This document shows, piece by piece, positions 8,506 through 16,228 of a stretch of 41,026 nt of DNA. This DNA is from Bacillota bacterium. Its GTDB lineage: Bacteria > Bacillota > Negativicutes > Sporomusales > CTSoil-080. The first letter of the stretch is position 1, and each line of letters starts with the position of its first letter. The stretch covers positions 1 through 41,026 of the forward strand of contig JAGGAC010000045.1 of the NCBI GenBank assembly GCA_017889635.1, read 5' to 3'. A program made the position numbers and the translations under genes. The notes under the pieces were generated by a model that was given only the letters and a program-made list of their open reading frames with translations, was not told the DNA's origin and ran no database searches.

Positions 8506-10257
8506 GTGAAGAAAACGAAAATAGTCTGTACGGCCGGGCCTAGTACCGACAAGCCCGGAGTTTTTGAAAAAATGCTGGCTGCTGGGATGAATGTGGTCAG
8601 ATTTAATTTTTCGCACGGTTCGCATGAAGAGCAAGCCGGGCGGATTGATATGGCCAGGAAAGCTGCAGCTCAAAGCGGCAAAAATATCGGTCTATTACTT
8701 GATACTAAAGGACCGGAAATGCGGCTGGGGAGATTTGCTGCAGGCAAAGTTACTCTTACTGCCGGAGCAACTTTCATTCTTACCGGAAAAGAAGTTAATG
8801 GCGACGAAAATATGGCGTCAGTAAGCTATTCTGAACTTCCTAAGGAAGTAGCGCCAGGGAATTTTATTCTACTGTCTGACGGGTTAATTAGTTTGAAAGT
8901 AGAAAAAGTAGAAGGCGATAAAATCGTTACTACTGTTCAGAACAGCGGGCAAATTAGTGATCTAAAACGCGTAGCCGTTCCAGGGGTAGGTATAAAACTG
9001 CCCTTTTTGTCTGAACGTGATGAGGCCGATATTTTGTTCGGGGTCGAAAAGGACATGGACTTTATTGCGGCGTCTTTTGTTCAGCGCGCGGAGGATATCC
9101 TAGCTATCAGAAAAGTGCTGGAGTCTGCCGGGGCGGCAATGGACATTATCGCCAAAATCGAAAATGCCGAAGGGGTCAAGAACATTGACGAAATTCTTAA
9201 AGTTGCGGACGGAGTAATGGTTGCCAGGGGCGATCTGGGGGTAGAAATACCAGCCGAAGAAGTGCCGTTAATTCAAAAACAACTTATCGAGAAATGTAAT
9301 AAGGCTGGAAAACCGGTCATTACTGCCACTCAAATGCTGGAGTCAATGACTGCTAATCCCCGTCCCACAAGAGCCGAGGCAAGTGATATTGCCAATGCCA
9401 TATTGGATGGAACCGATGCAATAATGCTGAGCGGTGAAACTGCATCAGGCAAGTATCCGGTGGAAGCTGTCGAAACTATGGCCAGAATTGCGATACATAC
9501 TGAAGACGCGTTAAATTATGGCTGTATATTACAGAGCAAGGGAATTGGCGGGCACTCTACCACTACTAATGCTATCAGCCATGCTACTGTACAGGTATCA
9601 CACGAACTTGGGGCTGCGGCAATTATTACTGCGACCCAGTCGGGTTATACTGCGAGAATGGTTTCTAAATACCGGCCAAACGCGGCAATTGTAGCCGTAA
9701 CTCCATTGGAAAAAACGTTGCGGCGGTTGACTCTTCTGTGGGGTGTTCATCCTTTGCTTGGCGGAGACTCGGCTGACAGTGATAAAATGGTAACTGAAGC
9801 GGTTGCTGCGGCGTTGACGACACAATATGTTAAAGAAGGGGATCTGGTGGTTATTACTGCTGGTTTGCCGGCGCGTATGTCCGGGACAACGAATATGATT
9901 CGGGTGCATACTGTTGGCAATATACTTGTGCGCGGTGTCGGTATTGGACAGAACGCAAAAACCGGTAAGGTTTGCTTGGCAGTAAATGGCCGCGATTTGG
10001 CGCAGCGGTTTCAGTCAGGCGATATTCTGGTGGTCAGCGGTATTGATGACGAAACAGCTGGTTATGCTGCCAAAGCAGCGGCAATTGTAGCCGAAGAGGG
10101 CGGTCTAACTTCACATGCGGCAATAATTGGCATTAGTTATGGTTTGCCTGTAATTGTCGGGGCGGATGGGGCTACCAACCTTCTAACCGATGGCATGGTA
10201 GTAACGGTCGATGCGGCCCGTGGGTTAGTATATCAGGGAGAAATTAACGCAAGATAA
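8506..10257 (+). CDS. pyk: Pyruvate kinase with C-terminal PEP-utilising domain
   Basis: Last step of glycolysis, PEP plus ADP to pyruvate plus ATP. Its 583 residues are longer than the E. coli enzyme because an extra C-terminal domain is present (about 500-583, with GGLTSHAAIIGISYGLPVIVG), as in Bacillus and Geobacillus pyruvate kinases. The core shows TKIVCTAGPST, IAKIENAEG, ARGDLGVEIP and TATQMLESM. Start GTG 8506 follows GAAAGGCGG. It ends the sugar cluster and is followed by a strong terminator. PEP connects it with enzyme I upstream, since both use that substrate. Confidence 0.97.
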   Translation: MKKTKIVCTAGPSTDKPGVFEKMLAAGMNVVRFNFSHGSHEEQAGRIDMARKAAAQSGKNIGLLLDTKGPEMRLGRFAAGKVTLTAGATFILTGKEVNGDENMASVSYSELPKEVAPGNFILLSDGLISLKVEKVEGDKIVTTVQNSGQISDLKRVAVPGVGIKLPFLSERDEADILFGVEKDMDFIAASFVQRAEDILAIRKVLESAGAAMDIIAKIENAEGVKNIDEILKVADGVMVARGDLGVEIPAEEVPLIQKQLIEKCNKAGKPVITATQMLESMTANPRPTRAEASDIANAILDGTDAIMLSGETASGKYPVEAVETMARIAIHTEDALNYGCILQSKGIGGHSTTTNAISHATVQVSHELGAAAIITATQSGYTARMVSKYRPNAAIVAVTPLEKTLRRLTLLWGVHPLLGGDSADSDKMVTEAVAAALTTQYVKEGDLVVITAGLPARMSGTTNMIRVHTVGNILVRGVGIGQNAKTGKVCLAVNGRDLAQRFQSGDILVVSGIDDETAGYAAKAAAIVAEEGGLTSHAAIIGISYGLPVIVGADGATNLLTDGMVVTVDAARGLVYQGEINAR

Positions 10258-10275
10258 TAAATGAGAGCAGAATAT

Positions 10276-10320
10276 AAAAAAAGTGGCTTTACCTTCGACG
10301 AAAAGGTAGGCCACTTTTTG
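10276..10320. terminator. Terminator at the end of the sugar cluster
   Basis: AAAAAGTGGC with TACCTT pairs with AAGGTA and GCCACTTTTT. It lies between convergent pyk and the membrane-protein gene, and can serve both strands. Confidence 0.9.
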
Positions 10321-10336
10321 TGTTAGTTAGCTGTTA

Positions 10337-10675
10337 TTAATAGCGCAAACGGTCGGTAATGACATTTAGTACCGAGATAATAAATGCGGTTATAAAGGCA
10401 AGCCCAAACGAGGGAATGTAAAGAGAACTTACCAACCAGGTGGTTAACATTACAAGTAGACCGTTAATAACTAGTGTAAATAAGCCTAATGTTACGAGAT
10501 TTATGGGAAGGGCGATTAAAAGTAAAAAGGGACGCACTAAAAGGTTAATTAGGCCCAGGGCAAAACCTGCGCCAAATATCGTTTCCGGTGATGCAAAAGA
10601 TATAGCGGGAAATAGCCGGCTGGCTATATAAATGCCTGCCATGTTAACAAGGCAGCGAATAACGAATTTTTTCAT
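10337..10675 (-). CDS. Small four-helix membrane protein (phage holin 4-2 superfamily)
   Basis: A 112-residue protein with about four hydrophobic segments, including LINLLVRPFLLLIALPINLVTLG. This pattern belongs to the widespread PF04020-type membrane family, often named phage holin family IV but common on ordinary chromosomes; its role is not established. The start ATG (complement of 10673-10675) follows GAGGT. No phage genes are nearby. The 280 bases between it and the next gene upstream (10676-10953) hold no convincing gene. Confidence 0.8.
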   Translation of the reverse strand: MKKFVIRCLVNMAGIYIASRLFPAISFASPETIFGAGFALGLINLLVRPFLLLIALPINLVTLGLFTLVINGLLVMLTTWLVSSLYIPSFGLAFITAFIISVLNVITDRLRY

Positions 10676-10953
10676 GATTATACCTCAACTAATGTAATGA
10701 AATTGAAATTTTATAGTGGTCATTTGAAAAATTAATGAGTTGACAACGCCTCATTTGGCGAAGTTCGCGGCAAAGATTTAAGGTGATTGTTATAAATGAT
10801 AATGGCAGCTTGTGCTGGGGAAATAATACTCCCCATAGCGAGAACAGGTCGGAGGCAGCTTGCAGTAAATCTTCAAAAACGAAGAGTGGCAAGGGCAGAA
10901 TGAGGTTAAGTGATTTATTATGTATTCGAGTTATTAAAAAGTAACTAGGTCGA

Positions 10954-11373
10954 TTATTCCACATATATTTCGACCTTGGTTCGTCCTGACTTTTCGTCTT
11001 CGGTGTCAATATCAACCAGCTTACCGTCAACTAAGCCTTGGTCAATAAGTTTAGACAGTTCGTCAAAGTTTATTTGAGTCAAGTCAATGCCCTTTTTAAG
11101 CATTTCCTGACGGGCGTCTTCGGGGATGACTTTCAAGCCGATATTTGCAAATTTGGTTGCAACTTTGAATAGACTCAATGGAAGATTGACATTTACTTTG
11201 GTGTTATTTTGTCCGGTGATAACGCGTATGTGTAAGATATGTCCAACGTTTTCAATAGTGCCACTAGGCTGACGGTTTCCATCGTCCATTGCTTTTAGAA
11301 GTTCAAGTCCCTCAGACGCGGATATCTTGCCATTTTGAATCAGTTCCAGGATTTTCATTCGTTCATCACTCAT
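10954..11373 (-). CDS. SHOCT-like domain protein of unknown function
   Basis: A 139-residue soluble protein. The N-terminus MKILELIQNGKISASEGLELLKAM is a SHOCT-like short helical segment. The middle (HILHIRVITGQNNTKVNVNLPLSLFKVA) is predicted beta-rich, and the C-terminus ends in KVEIYVE. Proteins of this type are usually encoded beside DUF2089 proteins, as here: the DUF2089 gene ends 35 bases upstream on the same strand and has a similar short IENGKITSEEAEKEL segment. Start ATG follows GAAGGTG. A joint stress or envelope-related role is possible but unproven. Confidence 0.75.
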   Translation of the reverse strand: MSDERMKILELIQNGKISASEGLELLKAMDDGNRQPSGTIENVGHILHIRVITGQNNTKVNVNLPLSLFKVATKFANIGLKVIPEDARQEMLKKGIDLTQINFDELSKLIDQGLVDGKLVDIDTEDEKSGRTKVEIYVE

Positions 11374-11407
11374 GGATACACCTTCTCGATTATTGATAAT
11401 GCTATTT

Positions 11408-11794
11408 TTATGTTTTACGCAGCTCTTTTTCAGCCTCTTCGGAGGTTATTTTCCCATTTTCGATAGCATCCCAAATTTTCTGGCGGCGGATAGCGGGGTG
11501 TTGATACTCTTCTTTGTTGCCGAGATAGCCGAGCGCCTGTAAAACACTGTCTAAGCGGCTACGAACGCTGGGATACGATATACCTAGTTCCTTTTCTACG
11601 TCTTTAATGTTACCGCGGCATTTGAGAAATGCTTCAATGAATTCGATTTGCTCATCAGGCAGGCGGCAAAATTTGCATGGCAAAAAATCGCCTTCAATTT
11701 TTGTTGTACAATTCTTGCAGGCAAGTTTTGTTATTGTTATGTTCTTATTGCAGACCGGACAGTGGGTTAAAAGTTTATGGCTAATGAGTATCAC
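11408..11794 (-). CDS. DUF2089 family protein, zinc-ribbon plus helix-turn-helix
   Basis: About 128 residues. An N-terminal zinc-binding part (CPVCNK..CKNC, then CKFC) is followed by a helix-turn-helix-like segment (IEFIEAFLKCRGNIKDVEKELGISYPSVRSRLDSVLQ) and a short SHOCT-like tail. It looks like a DNA-binding regulator, probably of itself and its neighbour. The start is uncertain. The upstream ATG at 11824 has no ribosome site. GTG at 11794 is used here, but GAGGTG itself would be well placed for an ATT start at 11785, whose product (ISHKLLTHCPVC) matches the usual family start better. Confidence 0.78.
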   Translation of the reverse strand: MILISHKLLTHCPVCNKNITITKLACKNCTTKIEGDFLPCKFCRLPDEQIEFIEAFLKCRGNIKDVEKELGISYPSVRSRLDSVLQALGYLGNKEEYQHPAIRRQKIWDAIENGKITSEEAEKELRKT

Positions 11795-12104
11795 CTCGCG
11801 ATTAATGCAAGCTAAATATAACATCCATATTAAGGAATATCAATATATAAATTAAAAATATTAATTTTTAACTGCGAAATTATAAAAATATTTAATATGA
11901 ATATTGATAATATTAATAATTGATGAGCTATATAGACTTTCTACTTCCATAAGAACGCTAACAAGGTAGAGGGCGCATTAAAATACGTCCCAAGTAAGCT
12001 TGCTGGAGGCCTTGCCTGGAACTAATAATATCCAGGTATGAACTTACCTGCTGGGCGGTAATACTTTATTTAACGTTAGATAATGGCTTAAGGTGGTTTT
12101 TGCT
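11795..12104. other. Gene-free AT-rich spacer with an RNA-like inverted-repeat block
   Basis: Between the divergent DUF2089 and acyltransferase genes. 11830-11940 is very AT-rich and probably holds the DUF2089 promoter. 11985-12059 has nested complementary segments: CCCA 11989-11992 with TGGG 12052-12055, GTAAG 11994-11998 with CTTAC 12043-12047, and TGCCTGGA 12013-12020 with TCCAGGTA 12031-12038. I do not recognise it as a known riboswitch. Confidence 0.5.
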
Positions 12105-12232
12105 TTATCCGATGAATAACCCGTTCTAATACTCCATCCTCTACAGCATGGAGTAAAGAACGGCTAATTCCCTGGATAATTCGACTAAAATTCAGATGGG
12201 GTAAAACCCCACCTGAATTAAGTCTCATTTAT
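12105..12232 (-). repeat. Dispersed two-hairpin repeat, copy A
   Basis: On the minus strand it runs from ATAAATGAGACTTAATTCAG to CATCGGATAA and is nearly identical to the copies at 25207 and 39997. Hairpin 1 is formed by ATTCAGGTGGGG and CCCCATCTGAAT. Hairpin 2 has CCGTTC/GAACGG and CTCCA/TGGAG arms with a loop ending AGAGGA, all enclosed by TTATCC and GGATAA. It lies just before the acyltransferase gene, which reads the other way. Confidence 0.88.
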
Positions 12233-12259
12233 AAGCTTGACTAGTATAGAGGAGTAGCT

Positions 12260-13123
12260 ATGTCCTATTATGTAGCAAAATTTCTTAGTCGTATAGTCTG
12301 CTTATTGCCGGGCGTAATTCGCGGCAAACTTGGTGATTGGCTGGGTGAAGTGTGTTGGCCGCTGGTTCCCGGTAGACGCAAAGAAATGGCGGTTAAGAAT
12401 GTAATGCTTAGTTTGGGGCTTGACCGACCTGCTGCGTTAAAGCTGGTTAAGCAGAGTGCAACTCGCTTTGGGCGTATGCTTATGGAGGTGCTTTATTTTC
12501 CCAGGCTTAATAAGGATAATATTCATAAGTATGTTACCATTGAGGGACGGGAGTATTTGGATGAAGCTTTGTCGTATGGAAGGGGCGTTATTTTATCAGG
12601 TGGTCACTCTGGTAATTGGGAGATATTAGGACAGGCCTTGGCTTTAAATGGCTATCCCTTTGTGGGGATACCACAAAAACAGACCAATGCCGCGATGGAT
12701 AGATTTATTAACGAGTATCGTAAGCTTTCAGGCATGCGTTTGGCGTATAAGACTGATGTCCGTGAGATGATTAGGTTGATGGATAAGGGCGGAATGCTTG
12801 GTCTGATGTTGGACCAGGATGCAAAGGAGAAAGGGGTTTTTGTCAAGTTTTTTGGGCGTCCGGCTACCGCGGCCGCAGGGTCGGCAGTATTGGCGCGAAT
12901 GAGAAACGCTCCTATTGTTCCAATTTTTATCACCGCAAATGGCGACGGAACGCATACTGTTCTTGTTCACCCCTTGATTTGGGTTGATAAGACTGAAGAC
13001 AGGGATGAAGCTATTTCTATTACTACGCAAAAGCTTACAGATATTATTGAGGATCATATTCGCCAGTTTCCTCATGAGTGGTTTTGGCTTCATGACCGCT
13101 GGAAGACAACACCGGTGAGGTAA
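12260..13123 (+). CDS. Lysophospholipid/lipid A acyltransferase, LpxL (HtrB) family
   Basis: A 287-residue membrane-associated acyltransferase. The HSGNWE motif (about residues 116-121) is the HX4D/E catalytic signature. It is followed by GIPQKQTNAAMDRFINEYR, GLMLDQDAKEKGVFVKFFG and the family-typical ending FPHEWFWLHDRWKT. Family members add a late acyl chain to lipid A, so the gene argues for an outer membrane with LPS. Start ATG 12260 follows AGAGGAG. It stands alone between two copies of the dispersed repeat. Acyl-chain specificity (LpxL or LpxM type) cannot be read from the sequence. Confidence 0.87.
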   Translation: MSYYVAKFLSRIVCLLPGVIRGKLGDWLGEVCWPLVPGRRKEMAVKNVMLSLGLDRPAALKLVKQSATRFGRMLMEVLYFPRLNKDNIHKYVTIEGREYLDEALSYGRGVILSGGHSGNWEILGQALALNGYPFVGIPQKQTNAAMDRFINEYRKLSGMRLAYKTDVREMIRLMDKGGMLGLMLDQDAKEKGVFVKFFGRPATAAAGSAVLARMRNAPIVPIFITANGDGTHTVLVHPLIWVDKTEDRDEAISITTQKLTDIIEDHIRQFPHEWFWLHDRWKTTPVR

Positions 13124-13147
13124 ATTAGGCAAGGAACAATACGGGTT

Positions 13148-13217
13148 ATAAATGAGACTAAAATTCAGAGGGGGTTTTAACCCCCTCTGAATTTTAGTCT
13201 CATTATCCATCGGATAA
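13148..13217 (+). repeat. Dispersed repeat, short copy D (hairpin 1 plus closing ends)
   Basis: It has the same outer ends as the full repeat (ATAAATGAGACT and CATCGGATAA) but lacks hairpin 2. Hairpin 1 is a perfect palindrome of 26 bases per arm, AATGAGACTAAAATTCAG... with its exact complement. It lies 25 bases after the acyltransferase stop and may serve as its terminator. Confidence 0.85.
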
Positions 13218-13257
13218 AAAAAGGCGCTGTCGCAATTAGTGGTTGATATTCGCATAC

Positions 13258-13297
13258 TTCCAGTTTATCTGATACAATAAATATACATAAACTGGAA
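13258..13297 (+). promoter_or_regulatory. Inverted-repeat operator candidate before the cat-like gene
   Basis: TTCCAGTTTAT (13258-13268) and ATAAACTGGAA (13287-13297) are perfect 11-base arms 18 bases apart. The spacer contains a possible -10 box, TACAAT (13273-13278). The 18-base spacing suits a repressor dimer or a stem-loop in the mRNA leader. Confidence 0.5.
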
Positions 13298-13323
13298 AGA
13301 TTCATAAAGGAGACGACATAATT

Positions 13324-13953
13324 ATGGCTAATAATTATAAGGTTATTGATGAAGATAATTGGAAGCGGGCGTTACACTGTCAAATATTTAGAAACAGCAT
13401 TGAGCCTTCATATTGTGTAACTTTTGAATTGGATATAAGCGATTTCTTAGCAAGAGTTAAAGCGATGAAATATTCGTTTACAATGACTCTAATCTTTATT
13501 GTTTCAAAATGTGCCAACGAAATTGAGGAGTTTAAATACCGCTTCGTAGATGGTCAGATAGTGCTTTATGATAGAATTGACACTTCCTTTACGTATATTA
13601 ATAAAGATACCGAGCTTTTTAAGGTTGTTAATGTTAAAATGCAGGATACAGTGGAAGAATATGTTGCCATAGCTAGCAAAACGGCTAAAAATCAAAAAGA
13701 GTATTTTACAGGGCCATTAGGTAATGCTGTATATCAGTTTTCGCCATTCCCATGGGTATCGTATACCCATATTTCACATACTAATTCTGGGAAAAAAGAT
13801 AATGCTACACCACTATTTGACTGGGGAAAATATTTTGAAAGAGGCGGGAAGGTGATGCTTCCTTTTTCTGTTCAAGTGCATCATTCCTTTGTAGATGGAA
13901 TACATATTGGAAAGTTTGCTGATTCTTTGCAAAATCATTTAAATATGTTCTAA
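13324..13953 (+). CDS. Chloramphenicol acetyltransferase family protein
   Basis: A 209-residue protein, close to the 213-220 of classical CAT enzymes, which inactivate chloramphenicol by acetyl-CoA-dependent O-acetylation as trimers. The C-terminal motif VQVHHSFVDGIHIG carries catalytic His187 and structural Asp191 (HxxxDG). At the position of the transition-state serine (FTSF in classical CAT) this protein has His149 (YTHI), so resistance activity is not assured. Start ATG 13324 follows AAAGGAG. No mobile element is adjacent and AT-rich codon use fits the host. It may be a chromosomal relative with another acyl acceptor. Confidence 0.82.
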   Translation: MANNYKVIDEDNWKRALHCQIFRNSIEPSYCVTFELDISDFLARVKAMKYSFTMTLIFIVSKCANEIEEFKYRFVDGQIVLYDRIDTSFTYINKDTELFKVVNVKMQDTVEEYVAIASKTAKNQKEYFTGPLGNAVYQFSPFPWVSYTHISHTNSGKKDNATPLFDWGKYFERGGKVMLPFSVQVHHSFVDGIHIGKFADSLQNHLNMF

Positions 13954-14026
13954 TTTATTTAGTGAGATTATGAGCATAGTGTGCGAGAAAATATTCTAAT
14001 CTATTGCGTTATTTGGAAAATATGCA

Positions 14027-14066
14027 AATAAGAGAGTGCAAATTAAACGCACTCTCTTATTATTTT
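14027..14066. terminator. Terminator after the cat-like gene
   Basis: ATAAGAGAGTGC (14028-14039) and GCACTCTCTTAT (14049-14060) are perfect arms followed by TATTTT. Confidence 0.85.
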
Positions 14067-14247
14067 GCGGATATCTGAAGAGAAAAGTGCACAATATATT
14101 TGAAAAACATAGTAATTGGAAATATAAATATAAGCAATAAATTATTTTGGTATAAAGAATATTGGACTATAATACAAAAAAATGGTAGGAAAAGGAAATG
14201 AGAATATCGAACCAAAACATGAATAAAATAAAACAGGGAGGGATACT

Positions 14248-14961
14248 ATGAAAAATTTATTAGTACGGGTATTAACAGTAATAATAGTGCTGGTTGTTCT
14301 ATTTTGTCCTAAGGGTATTGTTAATGCTGCCAAAACTACCAAGATATTAGATGAAGATACAAAAATAACGCCGCCGGGAGTCATGGCAACAATTTGGATG
14401 TTTATACCGGAATTTAAGAAAGGAACTACAGTTATTTTAAATGATAATGATGAAGTATTAGAAGGTACTTTAACATCCTATGAAATTCTCACGAGTGCAG
14501 CAAAAGTATCAAATTGCTATATTAATCTTAGTTTTAAACCAAGATCGAGAGTAACCTTTAATGATGAAGGCAAAGTAATCAAAGGTACAATAGAACGTGC
14601 CGTACTTCCGGTTGGTCAATTAAGTTCTGTGATGGTGAAGGACGGCACTGAAGTTAGTTTTCATGATAATGGTATATTGGCCACCTTTACACTGGTGCAA
14701 GATACGTATTTACGTCCAGTAGGGTGGCGGCAAACGTTGAGGGTAAATTTTAGAAATAAAGTAAAGTGTTCAGGATTAGTCGAGTTTAAGGGTGAGACAC
14801 AAGTTGAGTTAAATGAAAAAGGAGAAGTGACAAAGGGCACATTGAATAAAGATACAAGACTACTTTCGCCTGACGGAAGTATAAATGTTTATGCAGCGAG
14901 TACGACTGTGGAGTTCGATGAAAATGGTGTTGTAATTAAAGCCGTAAAACCAGCGAATTAA
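14248..14961 (+). CDS. Secreted repeat protein of unknown function, paralogue 1
   Basis: I do not recognise the family. The 237-residue protein starts with a clear signal peptide (about 1-28, basic start, hydrophobic core, VNAA cleavage area). The mature part has about five copies of a short motif, hydrophobic-x-(F/L)-(N/H/D)-(D/E)-x-G-x-V-x-K-G-T-(L/I), near residues 62-75, 101-115, 135-149, 185-199 and 220-234. This suggests a repetitive beta structure like MORN or antigen-type hairpins. Start ATG 14248 follows GGGAGGG. The next gene encodes a paralogue with the same leader, so a tandem duplication occurred. Probably periplasmic or surface-exposed. Confidence 0.7.
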   Translation: MKNLLVRVLTVIIVLVVLFCPKGIVNAAKTTKILDEDTKITPPGVMATIWMFIPEFKKGTTVILNDNDEVLEGTLTSYEILTSAAKVSNCYINLSFKPRSRVTFNDEGKVIKGTIERAVLPVGQLSSVMVKDGTEVSFHDNGILATFTLVQDTYLRPVGWRQTLRVNFRNKVKCSGLVEFKGETQVELNEKGEVTKGTLNKDTRLLSPDGSINVYAASTTVEFDENGVVIKAVKPAN

Positions 14962-15001
14962 AAAATTGATAAAAATAGAAGATAAAACAGGGCGGGATAC
15001 T

Positions 15002-15778
15002 ATGAAGAATTTATTATTACGGTTATTAACCGGGACGGTGGTGCTAGCCTTTATATTTTTCTATTATTATGGCAGTGTTGATGCTGCTGCGATTACCAAA
15101 ACATTAGATGAAAATACAGTACTAACACCACCAGGAATGATTGTGGCTAACCTTACGGAATTTAAAAAGGGGACTGTTGTTACTTTAAACGGAAATGGAG
15201 AGGTTATTGAAGGTACATTATTGCGTAACACCTCGCTCCCAGTAGTTGGGGCTGCTCAAGACTATTATGTGAGTTTGATTACTCAATATAGGGCCTATTA
15301 CATTTTATGGCCAAAGGTTCTTGAATTTAAAAACGAAACTAAAGTTACTTTTAATAATAAAGGTGAGGTTGTAAAAGGTACAGTAGCCAAAGGCTTTGGT
15401 GGGGGTGAGGTTTTATTTCCTCTCGGTCAAAACAGCGAAATATTGATAAAACCTTTTACTGAAATAAGTTTTCATGAAAATGGGATGATAGCAACTTGTA
15501 CCATTGCATTTGCACCACTTCTACGGCCTGTTGGTTGGCAACAAAATTTAAGTGCGGGGTATACAAAAAATATAGCATGTCCTGGATTTATTCAATTTCA
15601 AGAAGAAACACAAGTTGAACTAAATGACAAAGGCGAAGTTATTAAAGGAACACTAAAAAACGATACAAAACTGCCTTCGCCTGACGGAAGCATAAATGTT
15701 TATTCTGCAGGTACAATGGTGGAATTCAATGAAAATGGTGTTGTGGTTAAAGCAGTAATCAGCAAAGTAAAAAAGTAA
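15002..15778 (+). CDS. Secreted repeat protein of unknown function, paralogue 2
   Basis: A 258-residue homologue of the preceding protein. Both have a signal peptide (about 1-27, ending VDAAA), a KTLDE(N/D)T-x3-PPG segment after it, the repeated V-x-F-N-x-K-G-E-V-x-K-G-T motif, the (L/R)RPVGWQQ-like segment and a shared end with LPSPDGSINVY. ATG 15002 is preferred over an upstream start at 14966 because the leader AAACAGGGCGGGATACT repeats that of the first paralogue almost exactly. It has an extra stretch around LVAKGFGGGEVLFPLGQ. The function is unknown; the pair is probably co-transcribed, 40 bases apart. Confidence 0.7.
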   Translation: MKNLLLRLLTGTVVLAFIFFYYYGSVDAAAITKTLDENTVLTPPGMIVANLTEFKKGTVVTLNGNGEVIEGTLLRNTSLPVVGAAQDYYVSLITQYRAYYILWPKVLEFKNETKVTFNNKGEVVKGTVAKGFGGGEVLFPLGQNSEILIKPFTEISFHENGMIATCTIAFAPLLRPVGWQQNLSAGYTKNIACPGFIQFQEETQVELNDKGEVIKGTLKNDTKLPSPDGSINVYSAGTMVEFNENGVVVKAVISKVKK

Positions 15779-15834
15779 CAAAAAATAAAAGATAAAATAT
15801 AAAAGGCTGTCGCACAAAAACAGCCAATAAAAAA

Positions 15835-15876
15835 ACAAAAAATGGCTTCCGGCTAATGCCAGCTGCCATTTTTTGT
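15835..15876. terminator. Terminator after the secreted paralogues
   Basis: AAAAAATGGC..CCGGC pairs with GCCAGCT..GCCATTTTTT. A smaller GGCTGT/ACAGCC hairpin lies just before it at 15804-15825. It can act on both strands. Confidence 0.8.
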
Positions 15877-15910
15877 TGTAAAGTCAAGTTTGTGACAACC
15901 CCGAAATTAC

Positions 15911-16120
15911 AACCAGATTATACAGCAAACGGGACTGTATATTAACTGGTTATGCCTGTACATCAGAGAAATGATCCCGGCAGATGATTCGGTTCGGTTA
16001 CCAAAGCCAAAACCCGCAAATACCGAAGTGATATCGGTAAGCGGGAAAATATGCCCTATGATGCAAAAAGCGATAGTTATCGTTGCCGCAGGGGTCGCCA
16101 AATTCAAGCGGTATATATGC
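15911..16120 (+). pseudogene. Degenerate transposase fragment (DDE type, perhaps IS1182-like)
   Basis: Two frames carry transposase-like pieces. From 15911 the translation is NQIIQQTGLYINWLCLYIRE then MIPADDSVRL, typical of a transposase N-terminus. From about 15998, in another frame, ENMPYDAKSDSYRCRRGRQI resembles the central YD..D.Y.CP.G segment of IS1182-like enzymes, with the first Cys present and the CP changed to CR. The middle and the C-terminus are missing. It is a dead remnant with an internal deletion. No intact terminal repeats were found. Confidence 0.5.
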
Positions 16121-16162
16121 CCTTAATTGCCTGTGGATTCTTATTTTTCTTCCTGTTTTATA

Positions 16163-16217
16163 CAAAAAGGCGTATCGCTCCGCGTTTTTTCTAAAAACGG
16201 TTTGCGACACGCCCTTT
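16163..16217 (-). terminator. Terminator of the efflux operon
   Basis: On the minus strand AAAGGGCGTGTCGC pairs with GCGATACGCCTTTTT around an inner CGTTTTT/AAAAACG hairpin. It lies directly after the TolC-like gene. Confidence 0.8.
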
Positions 16218-16228
16218 GGCAAAGGTGA

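Noticed and set aside
10337-10675. Prophage based on the holin-family name
   Set aside because: This family is common outside phages and no other phage gene, attachment site or integrase is nearby.
10689-11030. A 113-codon minus-strand frame downstream of the SHOCT-like gene
   Set aside because: It overlaps the well-supported gene at 10954-11373 in another frame, has no ribosome site, and its sequence lacks domain features; treated as a chance frame.
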